From Neorhizobium galegae bv. officinalis (lineage in GTDB: Bacteria > Pseudomonadota > Alphaproteobacteria > Rhizobiales > Rhizobiaceae), in NCBI GenBank assembly GCA_000985875.1, contig CCRI01000001.1, forward strand, positions 248,001 through 312,000: a DNA stretch of 64,000 bases, written 5' to 3'. The notes beneath the pieces were generated by a model. The model made no database searches. It worked only from the letters and a program-made list of their open reading frames with translations, and was not told the origin of the DNA. The position numbers were made by a program, and so were the translations under genes. This document shows, piece after piece, positions 25,956 to 35,871 of the stretch. Each line of letters opens with the position of its first letter. Positions within the stretch are counted from its first letter, which is position 1.

Positions 25956-25977
25956 GACATAAACATATCTTTATGCG
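25956..25977. promoter_or_regulatory. metH operator matching the ArsR-metF operator
   Basis: The 16-bp core ATAAACATATCTTTAT (25959-25974) is identical to the core in front of the ArsR-methyltransferase gene (56795-56810). A perfect TTGACA (25954-25959) overlaps its left edge, so a bound repressor would block the metH promoter. The extended 22-bp windows agree at 18 positions. A second inverted repeat, ATATC-GATT-GATAT (25928-25941), lies just upstream. Confidence 0.75.
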
Positions 25978-26014
25978 GTTATTGAACCATCCGGAAATGA
26001 TGAAGGGCAGTGCC

Positions 26015-29000
26015 ATGTTCGACGAACTCTTTGGTCCCGAGGCCGCCGCTCGCGATGGCGCGGAGATTCTGGCGGCACTCAAGGCGGCCGCGCGCGAGCG
26101 CATCCTCGTCATCGATGGCGCGATGGGCACCGAAATCCAGGGCCTGGGTTTCGACGAAGGACATTTCCGCGGCGAGCGTTTCGCCGGCTGCGCCTGCCAC
26201 CAGCAGGGCAATAACGACCTTCTGATTCTCTCGCAGCCGCAGGCGGTCGAGGACATCCATTATCGTTACGCCAAGGCCGGTGCCGACATCATCGAGACCA
26301 ACACGTTCTCGTCGACTCGCATCGCCCAGGCCGACTACCAGATGGAGAATGCTGTCTACGACCTGAACCGTGACGGCGCGCGGCTGGCGCGGCGCGCGGT
26401 GCTTCGGGCACAGAAGGAAGACGGCCGCCGCCGGTTCGTCGCCGGCGCCATCGGCCCGACCAACCGCACCGCCTCCATTTCTCCCGACGTCAACAATCCC
26501 GGTTACCGGGCGGTGACATTCGACGACCTGCGTATCGCCTATGGCGAACAGCTCGACGGACTGATCGACGGCGGCGCCGACATCATCCTGATCGAGACGA
26601 TCTTCGATACGCTGAACGCCAAGGCGGCGATTTTCGCCTGCGCGGAGCGCTTCGAGGCGAAGGGCATCCGCCTGCCGGTGATGATCTCCGGCACGATCAC
26701 CGACCTTTCCGGCCGCACCCTGTCCGGCCAGACGCCGTCGGCCTTCTGGTCCTCCATCCGTCATTCGAAGCCCTTCACGGTCGGCCTCAACTGTGCGCTC
26801 GGCGCCGATGCGATGCGGCCCCACCTGCAGGAGCTCTCGAGCGTCGCCGACACGTTCATCTCCGCCTATCCGAATGCCGGCCTGCCGAACTCGTTCGGCG
26901 GCTATGACGAATCGCCGGAAGACATGGCCCGCCAGATCAAAGGCTTTGCCGAGGAAGGCCTGGTCAACGTCGTCGGCGGCTGCTGCGGATCGACGCCGGA
27001 GCATATCCGCGCGATTGCCGAAGCGGTCGCGCCGCACAAGCCGCGCGAAGTGCCGGAACACCGGCCGTTCATGTCGCTTGCGGGCCTCGAACCCTTCGAG
27101 TTCACCAAGGACGTGCCGTTCGTCAACGTCGGCGAGCGTACCAACGTCACCGGCTCGGCGAAATTCCGCAAGCTGATCACTGCGGGCGATTTTACCGCAG
27201 CACTCGCGATTGCCCGCGACCAGGTGGAAAACGGCGCTTCGATCATCGACATCAACATGGACGAGGGCCTGATCGATTCGCAGCGGGCGATGGTCGAATT
27301 CGTCAACCTCATCGCCGCCGAGCCGGATATCGCCCGGGTGCCGATCATGCTGGACTCGTCCAAGTTCGAGATCATGGAAGCGGGCCTGAAATGCGTGCAG
27401 GGCAAGCCGGTCGTCAACTCGATCTCGATGAAGGAAGGCGAGGAGAAGTTCATCGCCCAGGCCAAGCTGTTGCGCAATTACGGCGCGGCCGTCGTGGTCA
27501 TGGCCTTCGACGAGCAGGGCCAGGCCGATACCTACGAGCGCAAGGTGGCGATCTGCGAACGCGCCTATAAGCTTCTGACCGAAGAGGCGGATTTTTCGCC
27601 GGAAGACATCATCTTCGACCCGAACATCTTTGCCGTCGCGACGGGCATCGAGGAGCATAACGGCTACGGGCTCGCCTTCATTCAGGCGACGAAGACGATC
27701 CGCGAGCGCATGCCGCTCGTGCATGTCTCGGGCGGCGTCTCGAACCTGTCCTTCTCGTTCCGCGGCAACGAGCCGGTGCGCGAGGCGATGCATGCCGTGT
27801 TCCTCTATCACGCCATCCAGGCGGGCATGGACATGGGCATCGTCAATGCCGGCCAGCTGGCGATCTACGAGAACATCGATCCGGAACTGCGCGAGGCCTG
27901 CGAGGATGTCGTGCTGAACCGCCGCGACGATGCGACGGAACGGATGCTCGACATAGCCGAGCGCTATCGCGGCACAGGATCGAAGGAAGCCAAGGAAAAG
28001 GATCTCGCCTGGCGCGAATGGCCCGTCGAGAAGCGCCTCTCGCACGCGCTCGTCAACGGCATCAACGAGTTCATCGAGATTGACACGGAAGAGGCCCGCC
28101 AGAATGCGGAACGGCCTCTCCATGTGATCGAAGGTCCGCTGATGGCGGGCATGAACGTCGTCGGCGACCTGTTCGGCTCGGGTAAGATGTTCCTGCCGCA
28201 GGTGGTGAAGTCTGCCCGCGTGATGAAGCAGGCCGTGGCCGTGCTTCTGCCTTACATGGAAGAGGAAAAGCGCCTCAACGGCGGCGACCAGAACAAGTCG
28301 GCCGGAAAGGTGCTGATGGCGACCGTCAAGGGCGACGTCCACGATATCGGCAAGAACATCGTCGGGGTCGTGCTCGCCTGTAACAATTACGAGATCATCG
28401 ATCTCGGTGTGATGGTGCCGGCGACCAAGATCCTGGAGACGGCGATTGCCGAGAAGGTCGATATCATCGGGCTTTCCGGCCTGATCACCCCGTCGCTCGA
28501 CGAGATGGTGCATGTGGCGTCCGAAATGGAGCGCCAGGGGTTCGACATACCGCTGCTGATCGGCGGGGCGACGACCAGCCGCGTCCATACGGCGGTCAAG
28601 ATCCATCCGCGCTACGATCGCGGCCAGGCGATCTATGTCACCGACGCCAGCCGTGCGGTCGGCGTGGTGTCAGCGCTTCTCTCCGAAGACGGAAAGCCGA
28701 ACTACATCAGCACGGTGCAGGCGGAATACGCCAAGGTGGCTGCGGCGCATGCCCGCTCGGAAGCGGAAAAGACCCGACTGCCGATCTCCCGCGCGCGCGA
28801 CAATGCAGAGAAGGTCGACTGGTCGTCCTATCAGCCCAAGAAGCCGCAGTTCACCGGCACGAAGGTGTTCGAGACCTATGATCTTGCGGAACTGGCGAAA
28901 TATATCGACTGGACGCCGTTCTTCCAGACCTGGGAGCTGAAGGGCCGTTTCCCGGCGATCCTCCAGGACGAGAAGCAGGGCGAGGCGGCGCGCCAGCTTT

Positions 29001-29788
29001 ATGCCGATGCGCAGGCGATGCTCGACAAGATCATTGCGGAAAAGTGGTTCCGGCCTCGGGCGGTGATCGGCTTCTGGCCGGCCAATGCCGTCGGCGACGA
29101 TATCCGCGTCTACACGGATGAAAGCCGCGCCGAGGAACTGGCGACCTTCTTCACACTGCGCCAGCAGCTTTCGAAGCGGGATGGCCGCCCGAACGTGGCG
29201 CTGTCGGATTTCGTCGCACCGGTCGCGACCGGTCTTAACGACTATGTCGGCGGTTTCGTCGTCACGGCCGGGATCGAGGAAGTGGCGATCGCCGAGCGGT
29301 TCGAACGTGCGAACGACGATTATTCGTCGATCCTCGTCAAGGCGCTGGCCGACCGCTTCGCGGAAGCCTTTGCCGAATGCATGCACGAGCAGGTCCGCAA
29401 GGAATTCTGGGGTTATGCCCCCGACGAGACGTTCTCGGCGGAAGACCTGATCACCGAGGCGTATCACGGCATCCGCCCGGCGCCCGGTTATCCGGCCCAG
29501 CCGGACCATACGGAAAAGGCAACGCTGTTCCGGCTGCTCGACGCGGAAGAGGCGACCGGCGTCATCCTGACGGAAAGCTACGCAATGTGGCCTGGTTCGT
29601 CGGTCTCCGGCCTCTATATCGGCCATCCGGCGTCCTATTATTTCGGCGTGGCCAAGGTCGAGCGCGACCAGGTCGAGGATTACGCCAAGCGCAAGGGCAT
29701 GTCGATCGAGGAAGCGGAGCGCTGGCTGGGGCCGGTCCTCAACTACGTACCGAAGTCCGGCCAGGATGCGGTCGACGACGCTGCCTGA
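26015..29788 (+). CDS. metH: Cobalamin-dependent methionine synthase
   Basis: Full-length MetH of 1257 aa from the ATG at 26015 (AGGG upstream; in-frame ATGs at 25973, 25997 and 26000 overlap or crowd the operator). Modules in order: homocysteine-binding barrel with GAMGTEIQ and the zinc cysteines in [12 protein letters not shown]; pterin-binding barrel with [14 protein letters not shown]12 cap and B12-binding domain with [15 protein letters not shown], whose histidine binds cobalt; and the C-terminal SAM-dependent reactivation domain with [15 protein letters not shown]. It transfers a methyl group from methyl-tetrahydrofolate, made by the metF product, to homocysteine. Confidence 0.96.
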   Translation: MFDELFGPEAAARDGAEILAALKAAARERILVIDGAMGTEIQGLGFDEGHFRGERFAGCACHQQGNNDLLILSQPQAVEDIHYRYAKAGADIIETNTFSSTRIAQADYQMENAVYDLNRDGARLARRAVLRAQKEDGRRRFVAGAIGPTNRTASISPDVNNPGYRAVTFDDLRIAYGEQLDGLIDGGADIILIETIFDTLNAKAAIFACAERFEAKGIRLPVMISGTITDLSGRTLSGQTPSAFWSSIRHSKPFTVGLNCALGADAMRPHLQELSSVADTFISAYPNAGLPNSFGGYDESPEDMARQIKGFAEEGLVNVVGGCCGSTPEHIRAIAEAVAPHKPREVPEHRPFMSLAGLEPFEFTKDVPFVNVGERTNVTGSAKFRKLITAGDFTAALAIARDQVENGASIIDINMDEGLIDSQRAMVEFVNLIAAEPDIARVPIMLDSSKFEIMEAGLKCVQGKPVVNSISMKEGEEKFIAQAKLLRNYGAAVVVMAFDEQGQADTYERKVAICERAYKLLTEEADFSPEDIIFDPNIFAVATGIEEHNGYGLAFIQATKTIRERMPLVHVSGGVSNLSFSFRGNEPVREAMHAVFLYHAIQAGMDMGIVNAGQLAIYENIDPELREACEDVVLNRRDDATERMLDIAERYRGTGSKEAKEKDLAWREWPVEKRLSHALVNGINEFIEIDTEEARQNAERPLHVIEGPLMAGMNVVGDLFGSGKMFLPQVVKSARVMKQAVAVLLPYMEEEKRLNGGDQNKSAGKVLMATVKGDVHDIGKNIVGVVLACNNYEIIDLGVMVPATKILETAIAEKVDIIGLSGLITPSLDEMVHVASEMERQGFDIPLLIGGATTSRVHTAVKIHPRYDRGQAIYVTDASRAVGVVSALLSEDGKPNYISTVQAEYAKVAAAHARSEAEKTRLPISRARDNAEKVDWSSYQPKKPQFTGTKVFETYDLAELAKYIDWTPFFQTWELKGRFPAILQDEKQGEAARQLYADAQAMLDKIIAEKWFRPRAVIGFWPANAVGDDIRVYTDESRAEELATFFTLRQQLSKRDGRPNVALSDFVAPVATGLNDYVGGFVVTAGIEEVAIAERFERANDDYSSILVKALADRFAEAFAECMHEQVRKEFWGYAPDETFSAEDLITEAYHGIRPAPGYPAQPDHTEKATLFRLLDAEEATGVILTESYAMWPGSSVSGLYIGHPASYYFGVAKVERDQVEDYAKRKGMSIEEAERWLGPVLNYVPKSGQDAVDDAA

Positions 29789-29818
29789 GATTGCCGCCGC
29801 CTGAGATTGACCAAATGC

Positions 29819-29846
29819 AAACGGCATCCGCGAGGATGCCGTTTTC
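29819..29846 (+). terminator. Rho-independent terminator after metH
   Basis: AAACGGCATCC (29819-29829) pairs perfectly with GGATGCCGTTT (29834-29844) around a GCGA loop, followed by TTTTC. It lies 30 bases after the metH stop, between convergent genes. Confidence 0.85.
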
Positions 29847-29872
29847 GTCTGCGGACCGTCAGTCCTCCGCGA

Positions 29873-30934
29873 TCAGTCGCGGATGATCAGGAAATCGTGG
29901 GCATTGAAGCGTAGCGTCAGGGTTTCGCCCGATTGCGGCAGGACCGCATCCGGCGAATTGAACATGTCGAAGGAGATCTGGTTTCCGCCGACATCGAGCT
30001 TGGTGCGGATGACCGAGCCCAGGAAATGCGAGGAGAGGACCTGACCGGTCAGCGAGGTGTCGCCCTTGGCATTTTCGAGCAGCGAGCCCGCTTCGGGGCG
30101 CAGCGCGATCGACAGCTTGTCGCCGCCCTTCAGCGCGCCGATCGATTCCCTCAGCCTGATGGTGTTTTCGCCGACCTTGACGGTGTTGGCCGCCGGATCG
30201 ACGACGGTCGCCTCGATGATGTTGAGCGTGCCGACGAAGGAGGCGACGAACCGGGTGGTCGGACGGTTGTAGATTTCCGACGGCGTGCCGATCTGGTCGG
30301 CGCGGCCGGCATTCATGACGACGACGCGGTCGGAGATCGACAGGGCCTCTTCCTGGTCGTGCGTCACGAAGACGGTGGTGATCCCGAGCCGGCGCTGGAT
30401 TTCACGAATCTCTTCGCGCAACGAAACACGGATCTTGGCATCGAGCGCCGACAGCGGCTCGTCGAGCAGCAGGACCTGCGGCTTCGGCGCAAGCGCGCGG
30501 GCGAGCGCCACGCGCTGCTGCTGGCCGCCGGACATCTGGTAGGGGTAGCGGTCGGCCAGATGGTCGAGGCTGATCAGCTTCAGCATTTCCTTGACGCGCG
30601 TTTCGATCTCCGTCTTGGACTTGCCGGCGACCTTCAAACCGAAGGCGACGTTGTCGAAGACGTTCATGTTCGGGAACAGCGCATAGGCCTGGAAGACCAT
30701 GCCGATATTGCGCTGGTTGGTCTTCAGCGCGTTCTGGTTCCGGCCGTTGATCGAGATCGCCCCGTCGCTCGGGCTTTCGAACCCGGCGATCATGCGCAGC
30801 ACGGTGGTCTTGCCGCAGCCCGATGGTCCGAGAAAGGAGACGAACTCGCCCTTCTCGATGGACATGTTGAAGTCCTTGACGACCTGCGTCTGGCCGAAAC
30901 TCTTCTTGATACTTTCGAGAACGAGGAACGACAT
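29873..30934 (-). CDS. ABC transporter ATP-binding protein, PotA/FbpC type
   Basis: ATPase of 353 aa for the importer encoded upstream. Walker A GPSGCGKTT (about residues 37-45), signature MSGGQQQRVALARAL, Walker B VLLLDEPLSALD and the H-loop VTHDQEEAL are complete. The C-terminal TOBE-type regulatory region (about 270-350) is present. The ATG at 30934 follows AAGGAATTTTG. It is the last gene of a four-gene operon (binding protein, two permeases, ATPase). Confidence 0.92.
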   Translation of the reverse strand: MSFLVLESIKKSFGQTQVVKDFNMSIEKGEFVSFLGPSGCGKTTVLRMIAGFESPSDGAISINGRNQNALKTNQRNIGMVFQAYALFPNMNVFDNVAFGLKVAGKSKTEIETRVKEMLKLISLDHLADRYPYQMSGGQQQRVALARALAPKPQVLLLDEPLSALDAKIRVSLREEIREIQRRLGITTVFVTHDQEEALSISDRVVVMNAGRADQIGTPSEIYNRPTTRFVASFVGTLNIIEATVVDPAANTVKVGENTIRLRESIGALKGGDKLSIALRPEAGSLLENAKGDTSLTGQVLSSHFLGSVIRTKLDVGGNQISFDMFNSPDAVLPQSGETLTLRFNAHDFLIIRD

Positions 30935-30943
30935 CAAAATTCC

Positions 30944-31741
30944 TTAAGGCCTGGCCGGCGACAATTTGCCGAAGCGGGAAACGAGCTGGATCAGACCCAT
31001 CGAGAGCCAGGTGATCGCAAACGCAATGACCGCCAGCGCCGAAGGCTCGTAAGCCTTGTTGGCGCCGACGAGCTGGAGATAGGGGCCGAAGGCCGGACGG
31101 TTGAGAAGGGCCGCCATGGTGAATTCGCCCATGACGATCGCAAACGTGATGAAGGCGCCCGAGAGCACGCCCGACATGACGTTCGGGAAAATGCAGCGGA
31201 ACATGATCGTCGGCCACTTGGCGCCGAGGATTTCGGCCGCCTCCGTCAGCGTCCGCACATCGATGGTCCGCATCGCGGTATCGACCGAGCGGTACATGTA
31301 GGGGAGCGCCAGCGTCACGTAGGAGAAGGTCAGCAGGATGTTCGTGCCCTGCGTCGAGCCGGTGAACGGGATCCAGGACGAGGAATTGTAGAGGCGCAGG
31401 TAGCCGAACACGATGACGATCGCCGGAATGACGAGCGGCAGGAGCGTGATGAACTCGACGACCGGCCGCATCTGCGGCAGGCGCAGCCGGACCCAATAGG
31501 CGGTCGGCACGATGAGCAGCATTCCGACGACGATCGTCACCAGCGCCATCAGCATCGAGAAGCCGAAGGTGGCGCGGAACTGGGCGTCGGTAAACACCGA
31601 CTGGTAGGCATCGAAGGAATAGACGCCGCGTCGCATGCGCAGCGAGAACTCGAACGTGCCGATCAGCGGCACGAAGAAATAGATGGCGCCGATAGTGATC
31701 GCGATCCAGGCGAAGATCTTGTGCACCTTCATTTCTGCCAC
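30944..31741 (-). CDS. ABC transporter permease, PotC type
   Basis: Inner-membrane permease of 265 aa with six membrane segments and the EAA loop LTEAAEILGAKWPTIMFRCIFPNV (about residues 165-190). The start (GTG, or ATG three codons later) lies inside the end of the preceding permease, a 13-base overlap. The polyamine/iron/2-aminoethylphosphonate permease families are hard to separate at this level. Confidence 0.88.
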   Translation of the reverse strand: MAEMKVHKIFAWIAITIGAIYFFVPLIGTFEFSLRMRRGVYSFDAYQSVFTDAQFRATFGFSMLMALVTIVVGMLLIVPTAYWVRLRLPQMRPVVEFITLLPLVIPAIVIVFGYLRLYNSSSWIPFTGSTQGTNILLTFSYVTLALPYMYRSVDTAMRTIDVRTLTEAAEILGAKWPTIMFRCIFPNVMSGVLSGAFITFAIVMGEFTMAALLNRPAFGPYLQLVGANKAYEPSALAVIAFAITWLSMGLIQLVSRFGKLSPARP

Positions 31742-32604
31742 CGTTCTGCGCGGCTGCGCAGCCAGATGTAGAGAATGTTGGAAATGCCGGTGATGACGAT
31801 CATGCCGAGGGCGAGGGCGTAGCCGAGATTCGGGTTATGCAGCACGTCGCCGCGGATCTGGGCGTAGAGCAGGATCGGCACGATGTTGAGCGAAGCACCG
31901 GTTAGCGCAAAGGCGGTCGCAATCGCGCCGAAGGCGTTTGCGAAAAGGAGGAGCGTGGCGCCCATCAGGCTCGGCCAGAGAATCGGCAGCACGACCATGC
32001 GCCAGTATTGCCAGCTGGACGCGCCGAGGATCTCGGACGCCTCGCGCCATTCCTTCTTCAATCCGTCCAGCGCCGGTGTCAGGATCAGCACCATCAGCGG
32101 GATCTGGAAGAACATGTAGGTAATCGTCAGGCCGAAGAAGGAGAGAAGGTTGAAGCCGGTCGAATAGAGATTGAAGCCGAACCAGTCCCGCATGAAGACC
32201 GTGACCAGACCGGTACGGCCAAGCGTCGCCAGGAAAGCAAAGGCGAGCGGTACGCCGGCGAAGTTCGACGCAACGCCTGAAAAGGTCAGCAGGCTGGAGC
32301 GGATCCACGACGGCACGCCGCCGAGAACGACAGCCCAGGCGAGGAAAAAGCCGATCAATGCGCCACCCAGCGCCGAGGCGACGGATACCCGGATGCTGAT
32401 CCAGTAGGCGCTCAGAATGGAAGGCGAAAAGAGATCGACAATGTTCTGAAACGTGAATTCGCCGGCCGGATTGAAGAAGGCGCCGACGATCAGATAGAGC
32501 GTCGGGACGATCAGGAAGGCGAGGGCAAACACCATGAACGGCACGATGCCGAGCCAGTCTATGACTGTCCGGCGATCGATGAATGACGTGGAAGCGGTGG
32601 TCAT
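31729..32604 (-). CDS. ABC transporter permease, PotB type
   Basis: Inner-membrane permease of 291 aa with six hydrophobic segments and the EAA loop WREASEILGASSWQYWRMVVLPILWPSL. It is encoded 72 bases after the binding-protein gene, behind a strong hairpin, and overlaps the second permease gene by 13 bases. Confidence 0.88.
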   Translation of the reverse strand: MTTASTSFIDRRTVIDWLGIVPFMVFALAFLIVPTLYLIVGAFFNPAGEFTFQNIVDLFSPSILSAYWISIRVSVASALGGALIGFFLAWAVVLGGVPSWIRSSLLTFSGVASNFAGVPLAFAFLATLGRTGLVTVFMRDWFGFNLYSTGFNLLSFFGLTITYMFFQIPLMVLILTPALDGLKKEWREASEILGASSWQYWRMVVLPILWPSLMGATLLLFANAFGAIATAFALTGASLNIVPILLYAQIRGDVLHNPNLGYALALGMIVITGISNILYIWLRSRAERWQK

Positions 32605-32634
32605 GAATGCTGGCCATCCAGGGTAAAAGGGGAA

Positions 32635-32662
32635 AACTCCCGCGCCGGGCGGCGCGGGAGTT
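32635..32662 (-). terminator. Intra-operon hairpin after the binding-protein gene
   Basis: AACTCCCGCGCC pairs perfectly over 12 bases with GGCGCGGGAGTT around a 4-base loop. On the minus strand it is followed by TTTTCCCC. It looks like a partial terminator or mRNA 3' stabiliser that would leave more binding-protein message than permease message. Confidence 0.7.
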
Positions 32663-32676
32663 CAGTCTTGTTCCTG

Positions 32677-33783
32677 TTACTTTGCGACGTTGGCGCCGAC
32701 GACGCTATCCCATTTCTTGGTAATGGTTTCCTTGGCGGCAGCCTGCTGGGCGAGCGTCGGGAATACGGCCTTCTCGTAGGCCGCTGCCGGGGGCAGGGCG
32801 TCGAGCAGGTTCTTCGGGATCTTGTTGTTCTTGGCAAGATCGTTGAAGCGGATCGGGTGGCAATATCCCTTCAGCCAGCCGAGCTGACCTTCGTCGGAAT
32901 AGAGGTATTCCATCCACAGCTTCGCAGCGTTCGGATGCGGCGCGAAGGCGGAGATCGCCTGGACGTAGACGCCCGCGACGACGCCGCTTGCCGGAACCAC
33001 GACCTCGAAGGGCGGGTTGCCCTTCAGGCTTTCGCCCCAGGACAGCGCGTTATAGTCCCAGGCGACGATGATCGGCGTGGTGCCCTGCGCGAACGGGGCG
33101 GCCTTGCCGGTGACCGGAACGAAGTTGCCCTTCTTGTTGAGTTCGGCGAAGAACTTCAGACCTTCGTCGCCGGCCTTGGCGGCGTCGCCCTTGGCGCCGG
33201 AGAGGCCGGCAGCGAAAACGCCCTGGACGGCCTGGTTGGCGCTGCGCGGATCGCCGGCGAGCGCGACGGCATTGGCGTAGTCGGACTTCAGGAGGTCAGG
33301 CCAGTCCTTCGGCGACGTCTTGACGAGGTCCTTGTTCACGAGGAAGGCCAGGACGCCGTAGTAGTCGCCGTACCAGTAGCCGTCTGCATCCTTGGCGTCG
33401 GCCGGGATCGAATCCCAGGTGGAGACCTTGTAAGGCTGGATCAGGCCTTCGGCCTTGGCGGATGGACCGAACGACAGGCCGACGTCGATGACGTCGGGAG
33501 CCTGCGGGCCCTTGTTGCCCTTGTTGGCCTTGATCGCTTCGATTTCGTCGCCCGAACCGGCATCCGGGTTGAGTTCGTTGACCTCGAGGCCGTATTTTGC
33601 CTTGAAGCCGGCGATGACGTCGCCGTAACCGCACCAGCTATGGGGCAGGGCGATCGTGGTCAGCGTGCCTTCCTTCTTGGCGGCTGCGATCAGCTCGGCG
33701 CTCGGTTCGGCGGCCGCGATGGCGGTGGAGGCGATGACGATGGCGGTCGTCAGGGAAAGAAGACGTTGGATCTTGTTAAGCAA
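32677..33783 (-). CDS. ABC transporter substrate-binding protein (SBP_bac_6/PotD-like)
   Basis: Periplasmic binding protein of 368 aa. It starts at TTG 33783 with a perfect AGGAGG about 5 bases upstream, which decides the start. A Sec signal (MLNKIQRLLSLTTAIVIAS... ending AIA-AA) is followed by an extracellular solute-binding fold with TTIALPHSWCGYGDVIAGFK and WDYNALSWGES. It heads the permease-permease-ATPase operon and lies just downstream of the RpiR gene on the same strand. The ligand could be a polyamine, amino alcohol, phosphonate or ferric ion complex; the neighbours would suit an amine. Confidence 0.87.
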   Translation of the reverse strand: MLNKIQRLLSLTTAIVIASTAIAAAEPSAELIAAAKKEGTLTTIALPHSWCGYGDVIAGFKAKYGLEVNELNPDAGSGDEIEAIKANKGNKGPQAPDVIDVGLSFGPSAKAEGLIQPYKVSTWDSIPADAKDADGYWYGDYYGVLAFLVNKDLVKTSPKDWPDLLKSDYANAVALAGDPRSANQAVQGVFAAGLSGAKGDAAKAGDEGLKFFAELNKKGNFVPVTGKAAPFAQGTTPIIVAWDYNALSWGESLKGNPPFEVVVPASGVVAGVYVQAISAFAPHPNAAKLWMEYLYSDEGQLGWLKGYCHPIRFNDLAKNNKIPKNLLDALPPAAAYEKAVFPTLAQQAAAKETITKKWDSVVGANVAK

Positions 33784-33930
33784 GGTATCCTCCTAGGGTT
33801 CAGATCGTGTGGTCCGGATCGTTTCGGCGCGACTCGTAGAGCCAGTTCATGTATCGTATGTGACAGCCCGGAGGATGAGCATTTGCTCATGAAACTCCCG
33901 GATTGCCGGCATATTTCTTAGCCCCGACAA

Positions 33931-34821
33931 TCAGTCGGGACGGCCCTGGCGGCCCGGCCGGCGGAACAGCATCGTCCGCTCGAAAAGACCTTCCAGAGAG
34001 TTCATGCGTTCGCGGGTTTCCTCCCATGTCGCGCTCTGCACCGCCTCGATCAGCGCCTCGACGACGAAGAGGGTGATGACGGAGCTGTCCCAGGCCGACG
34101 GCGCCTCGATCCGCACCTTGAATGTATGCTGCGCATGCTTGGCGACGGGCGAGGCCCAGACGTCGGTCAACAAGATGATGACGACGCCGTTGGCCCGTGC
34201 GGCCTCTGCCAGCGTCGCCATCTCCTGCTCGTAGCGGCGGATGTCGAAGATCACCAGAACGTCGCCGGCGCTCATGTTGAGAACATGCTGCGGCCAGGAA
34301 CTGGAATTGGTGGAAATGAGTGTCGTCCTGGGGCGGATGACCTGCATATGGGTAAAGAAGTATTCGGCCAGTGCGCCCGTGATGCGGCCGCCGACGAAAT
34401 AGATGCCGCGGTTGCGATCACGCAGAAGTGCGGCCGCCCCTTCGAAAGTGGTCGTGTTGAGATCCGAAAGCGTATCGCGCAGATTGGCGGTGATGGCGTC
34501 GGCGAAGCGGTTGAGGATATGGGTGCCCGGCGCATTGGAGGCCCAGCGGTCGTGTTTGGCGATCGGGTTGGAGATCGTCGCCTCGAGCTCGTGGTGGAGA
34601 TGCGACTGGAATTCCGGATAACCTTTGTAGCCGAGCTTCTGCACCATGCGTGCAACCGTCGGCGTCGAAACGCCGGCGTTTTCCGCGATCACAGTGATGC
34701 TGCCGAGCCCCGACACCGGATAATTCTCCAATAGGCTGTCGGCCAACTGTTTTTCCGCACGCGTCAAGCTGTCGTAACGAACACGAATGACATCCGATAC
34801 GGTGCGCGCAGTTGCTGGCAC
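33931..34821 (-). CDS. MurR/RpiR family transcriptional regulator
   Basis: Regulator of 296 aa from GTG at 34821. The N-terminal RpiR HTH (about 10-80) reads LTRAEKQLADSLLENYPVSGLGSITVIAENAGVSTPTVARMVQKLGYKGYPEFQ in the expected order. The SIS domain (about 120-255) contains IYFVGGRITGALAEYFFTHM and the DVLVIFDIRRYEQE block. A longer frame from TTG at 34890 would translate a nested palindrome, so I prefer 34821. RpiR proteins usually sense phosphosugars, but those next to amine transporters also occur. It probably controls the importer operon and perhaps the divergent amidohydrolase gene. Confidence 0.85.
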   Translation of the reverse strand: MPATARTVSDVIRVRYDSLTRAEKQLADSLLENYPVSGLGSITVIAENAGVSTPTVARMVQKLGYKGYPEFQSHLHHELEATISNPIAKHDRWASNAPGTHILNRFADAITANLRDTLSDLNTTTFEGAAALLRDRNRGIYFVGGRITGALAEYFFTHMQVIRPRTTLISTNSSSWPQHVLNMSAGDVLVIFDIRRYEQEMATLAEAARANGVVIILLTDVWASPVAKHAQHTFKVRIEAPSAWDSSVITLFVVEALIEAVQSATWEETRERMNSLEGLFERTMLFRRPGRQGRPD

Positions 34822-34853
34822 TAAAGCTGTTCCCTCCGGTCTTCGCCGGTTTA

Positions 34854-34889
34854 TGACACGAGTTAAAAGTACTTTTGTGACGGGTGTCA
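34854..34889. promoter_or_regulatory. Nested palindrome, candidate RpiR operator
   Basis: The perfect 12-bp palindrome AAAAGTACTTTT (34865-34876) sits almost centrally inside the inverted pair TGACAC (34854-34859) and GTGTCA (34884-34889). It lies 33 bases before the RpiR start and 105 bases before the divergent amidohydrolase start, so one site could serve both directions. Confidence 0.6.
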
Positions 34890-34993
34890 ATGGAGCGAGT
34901 GAAGAGAAAATTTCAGAATCACGTTGACGACGGCCGGAAAGTGAAGAATTCTCTTCTTAATCCAATTTAAACGATTTTTCCCGGAACGCGTTC

Positions 34994-35770
34994 ATGCTGG
35001 TCCAGTCGGAATTCTTCTCGGAGGCGGATGGCGAGCCCGTTGCCGTGGACAATGCAGGCGGCCGGGGAGAGGTGCTTCTCGTCTGCGAGCATGCCTCGCG
35101 ACGCCTGCCGGAACGTTATGGCGATCTCGGGCTTTCGAAGGATGCGCTTGCCTCGCATATCGCCTGGGATCCGGGGGCGCTTGCGGTCTCGCAGCTGATG
35201 TCGAAGAGCCTCGGCGCGACGCTGATCCACCAGCGGTTTTCGCGGCTCATCTACGACTGCAATCGGCCGCCGGATTCGCCCGCCGCCATCCGCGACGTGT
35301 CCGAGATCTTCCGGATTCCCGGCAACGAAAACCTGTCGGAGGCAGAAAAATCGCGTCGGACCACGGCACTCTACCTGCCGTTCCACGGCCGCATCCGCGA
35401 AGAGATCGCGGCACGGCGGGCAAGGGGGCTTGAGACGGTCCTCGTCACCATTCACAGCTTCACGCCGGTCTATTTCGGCAAGGAGCGTCCCGTCGAGATC
35501 GGCGTGCTTCACGATACCGACAGCCGGCTTGCCGACCGGATGCTGCAGGCCGCAGCCGACACGCATCTCTATCGCGTCGAGCGCAACGAGCCTTACGGGC
35601 CGGCGGACGGCGTGACGCATACGCTGGAGGTCCACGCCCTGCCGGCGGGGCTTCTCAACGTCATGATCGAAATCAGGAACGATCTCATAACAGACGAAAC
35701 CGGCCAGGGGGTCGTGGCCGATTTCTTGACAGGATTGCTGCGGGAAAGCCTCGCAGACATCCAAAGATAA
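34994..35770 (+). CDS. N-formylglutamate amidohydrolase family protein
   Basis: Predicted zinc amidohydrolase of 258 aa (FGase fold). Motifs are VCEHASRRLP (about residues 30-39), HIAWDPGA, the conserved FSRLIYDCNRPPDSP, YLPFHGRI and IHSFTPVYFG, with metal-binding histidines and glutamate. The family removes N-acyl groups from glutamate or cleaves glutamyl-type amides. No histidine-utilisation genes lie nearby, so HutG-like formylglutamate hydrolysis is unlikely. The glutamine-synthetase-like ligase and dehydrogenases downstream instead suggest release of glutamate from a gamma-glutamyl intermediate. Confidence 0.82.
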   Translation: MLVQSEFFSEADGEPVAVDNAGGRGEVLLVCEHASRRLPERYGDLGLSKDALASHIAWDPGALAVSQLMSKSLGATLIHQRFSRLIYDCNRPPDSPAAIRDVSEIFRIPGNENLSEAEKSRRTTALYLPFHGRIREEIAARRARGLETVLVTIHSFTPVYFGKERPVEIGVLHDTDSRLADRMLQAAADTHLYRVERNEPYGPADGVTHTLEVHALPAGLLNVMIEIRNDLITDETGQGVVADFLTGLLRESLADIQR

Positions 35771-35871
35771 GACCCGGGGAGCAGCAGCTCGCATGCCCGC
35801 GGTCGATCGCCGCGGGAAGGACAAACCGGATGGCCGCGATGGCGCGGTCTTTCTGCCAACAGGGGGAAGTC

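Noticed and set aside
25825..26014. SAM-type riboswitch before metH
   Set aside because: The leader after a plausible promoter is only a few tens of bases, and the palindrome is explained as a protein operator.
34994..35770. HutG of histidine utilisation
   Set aside because: No hutH, hutU or hutI nearby, and the context is amine metabolism.
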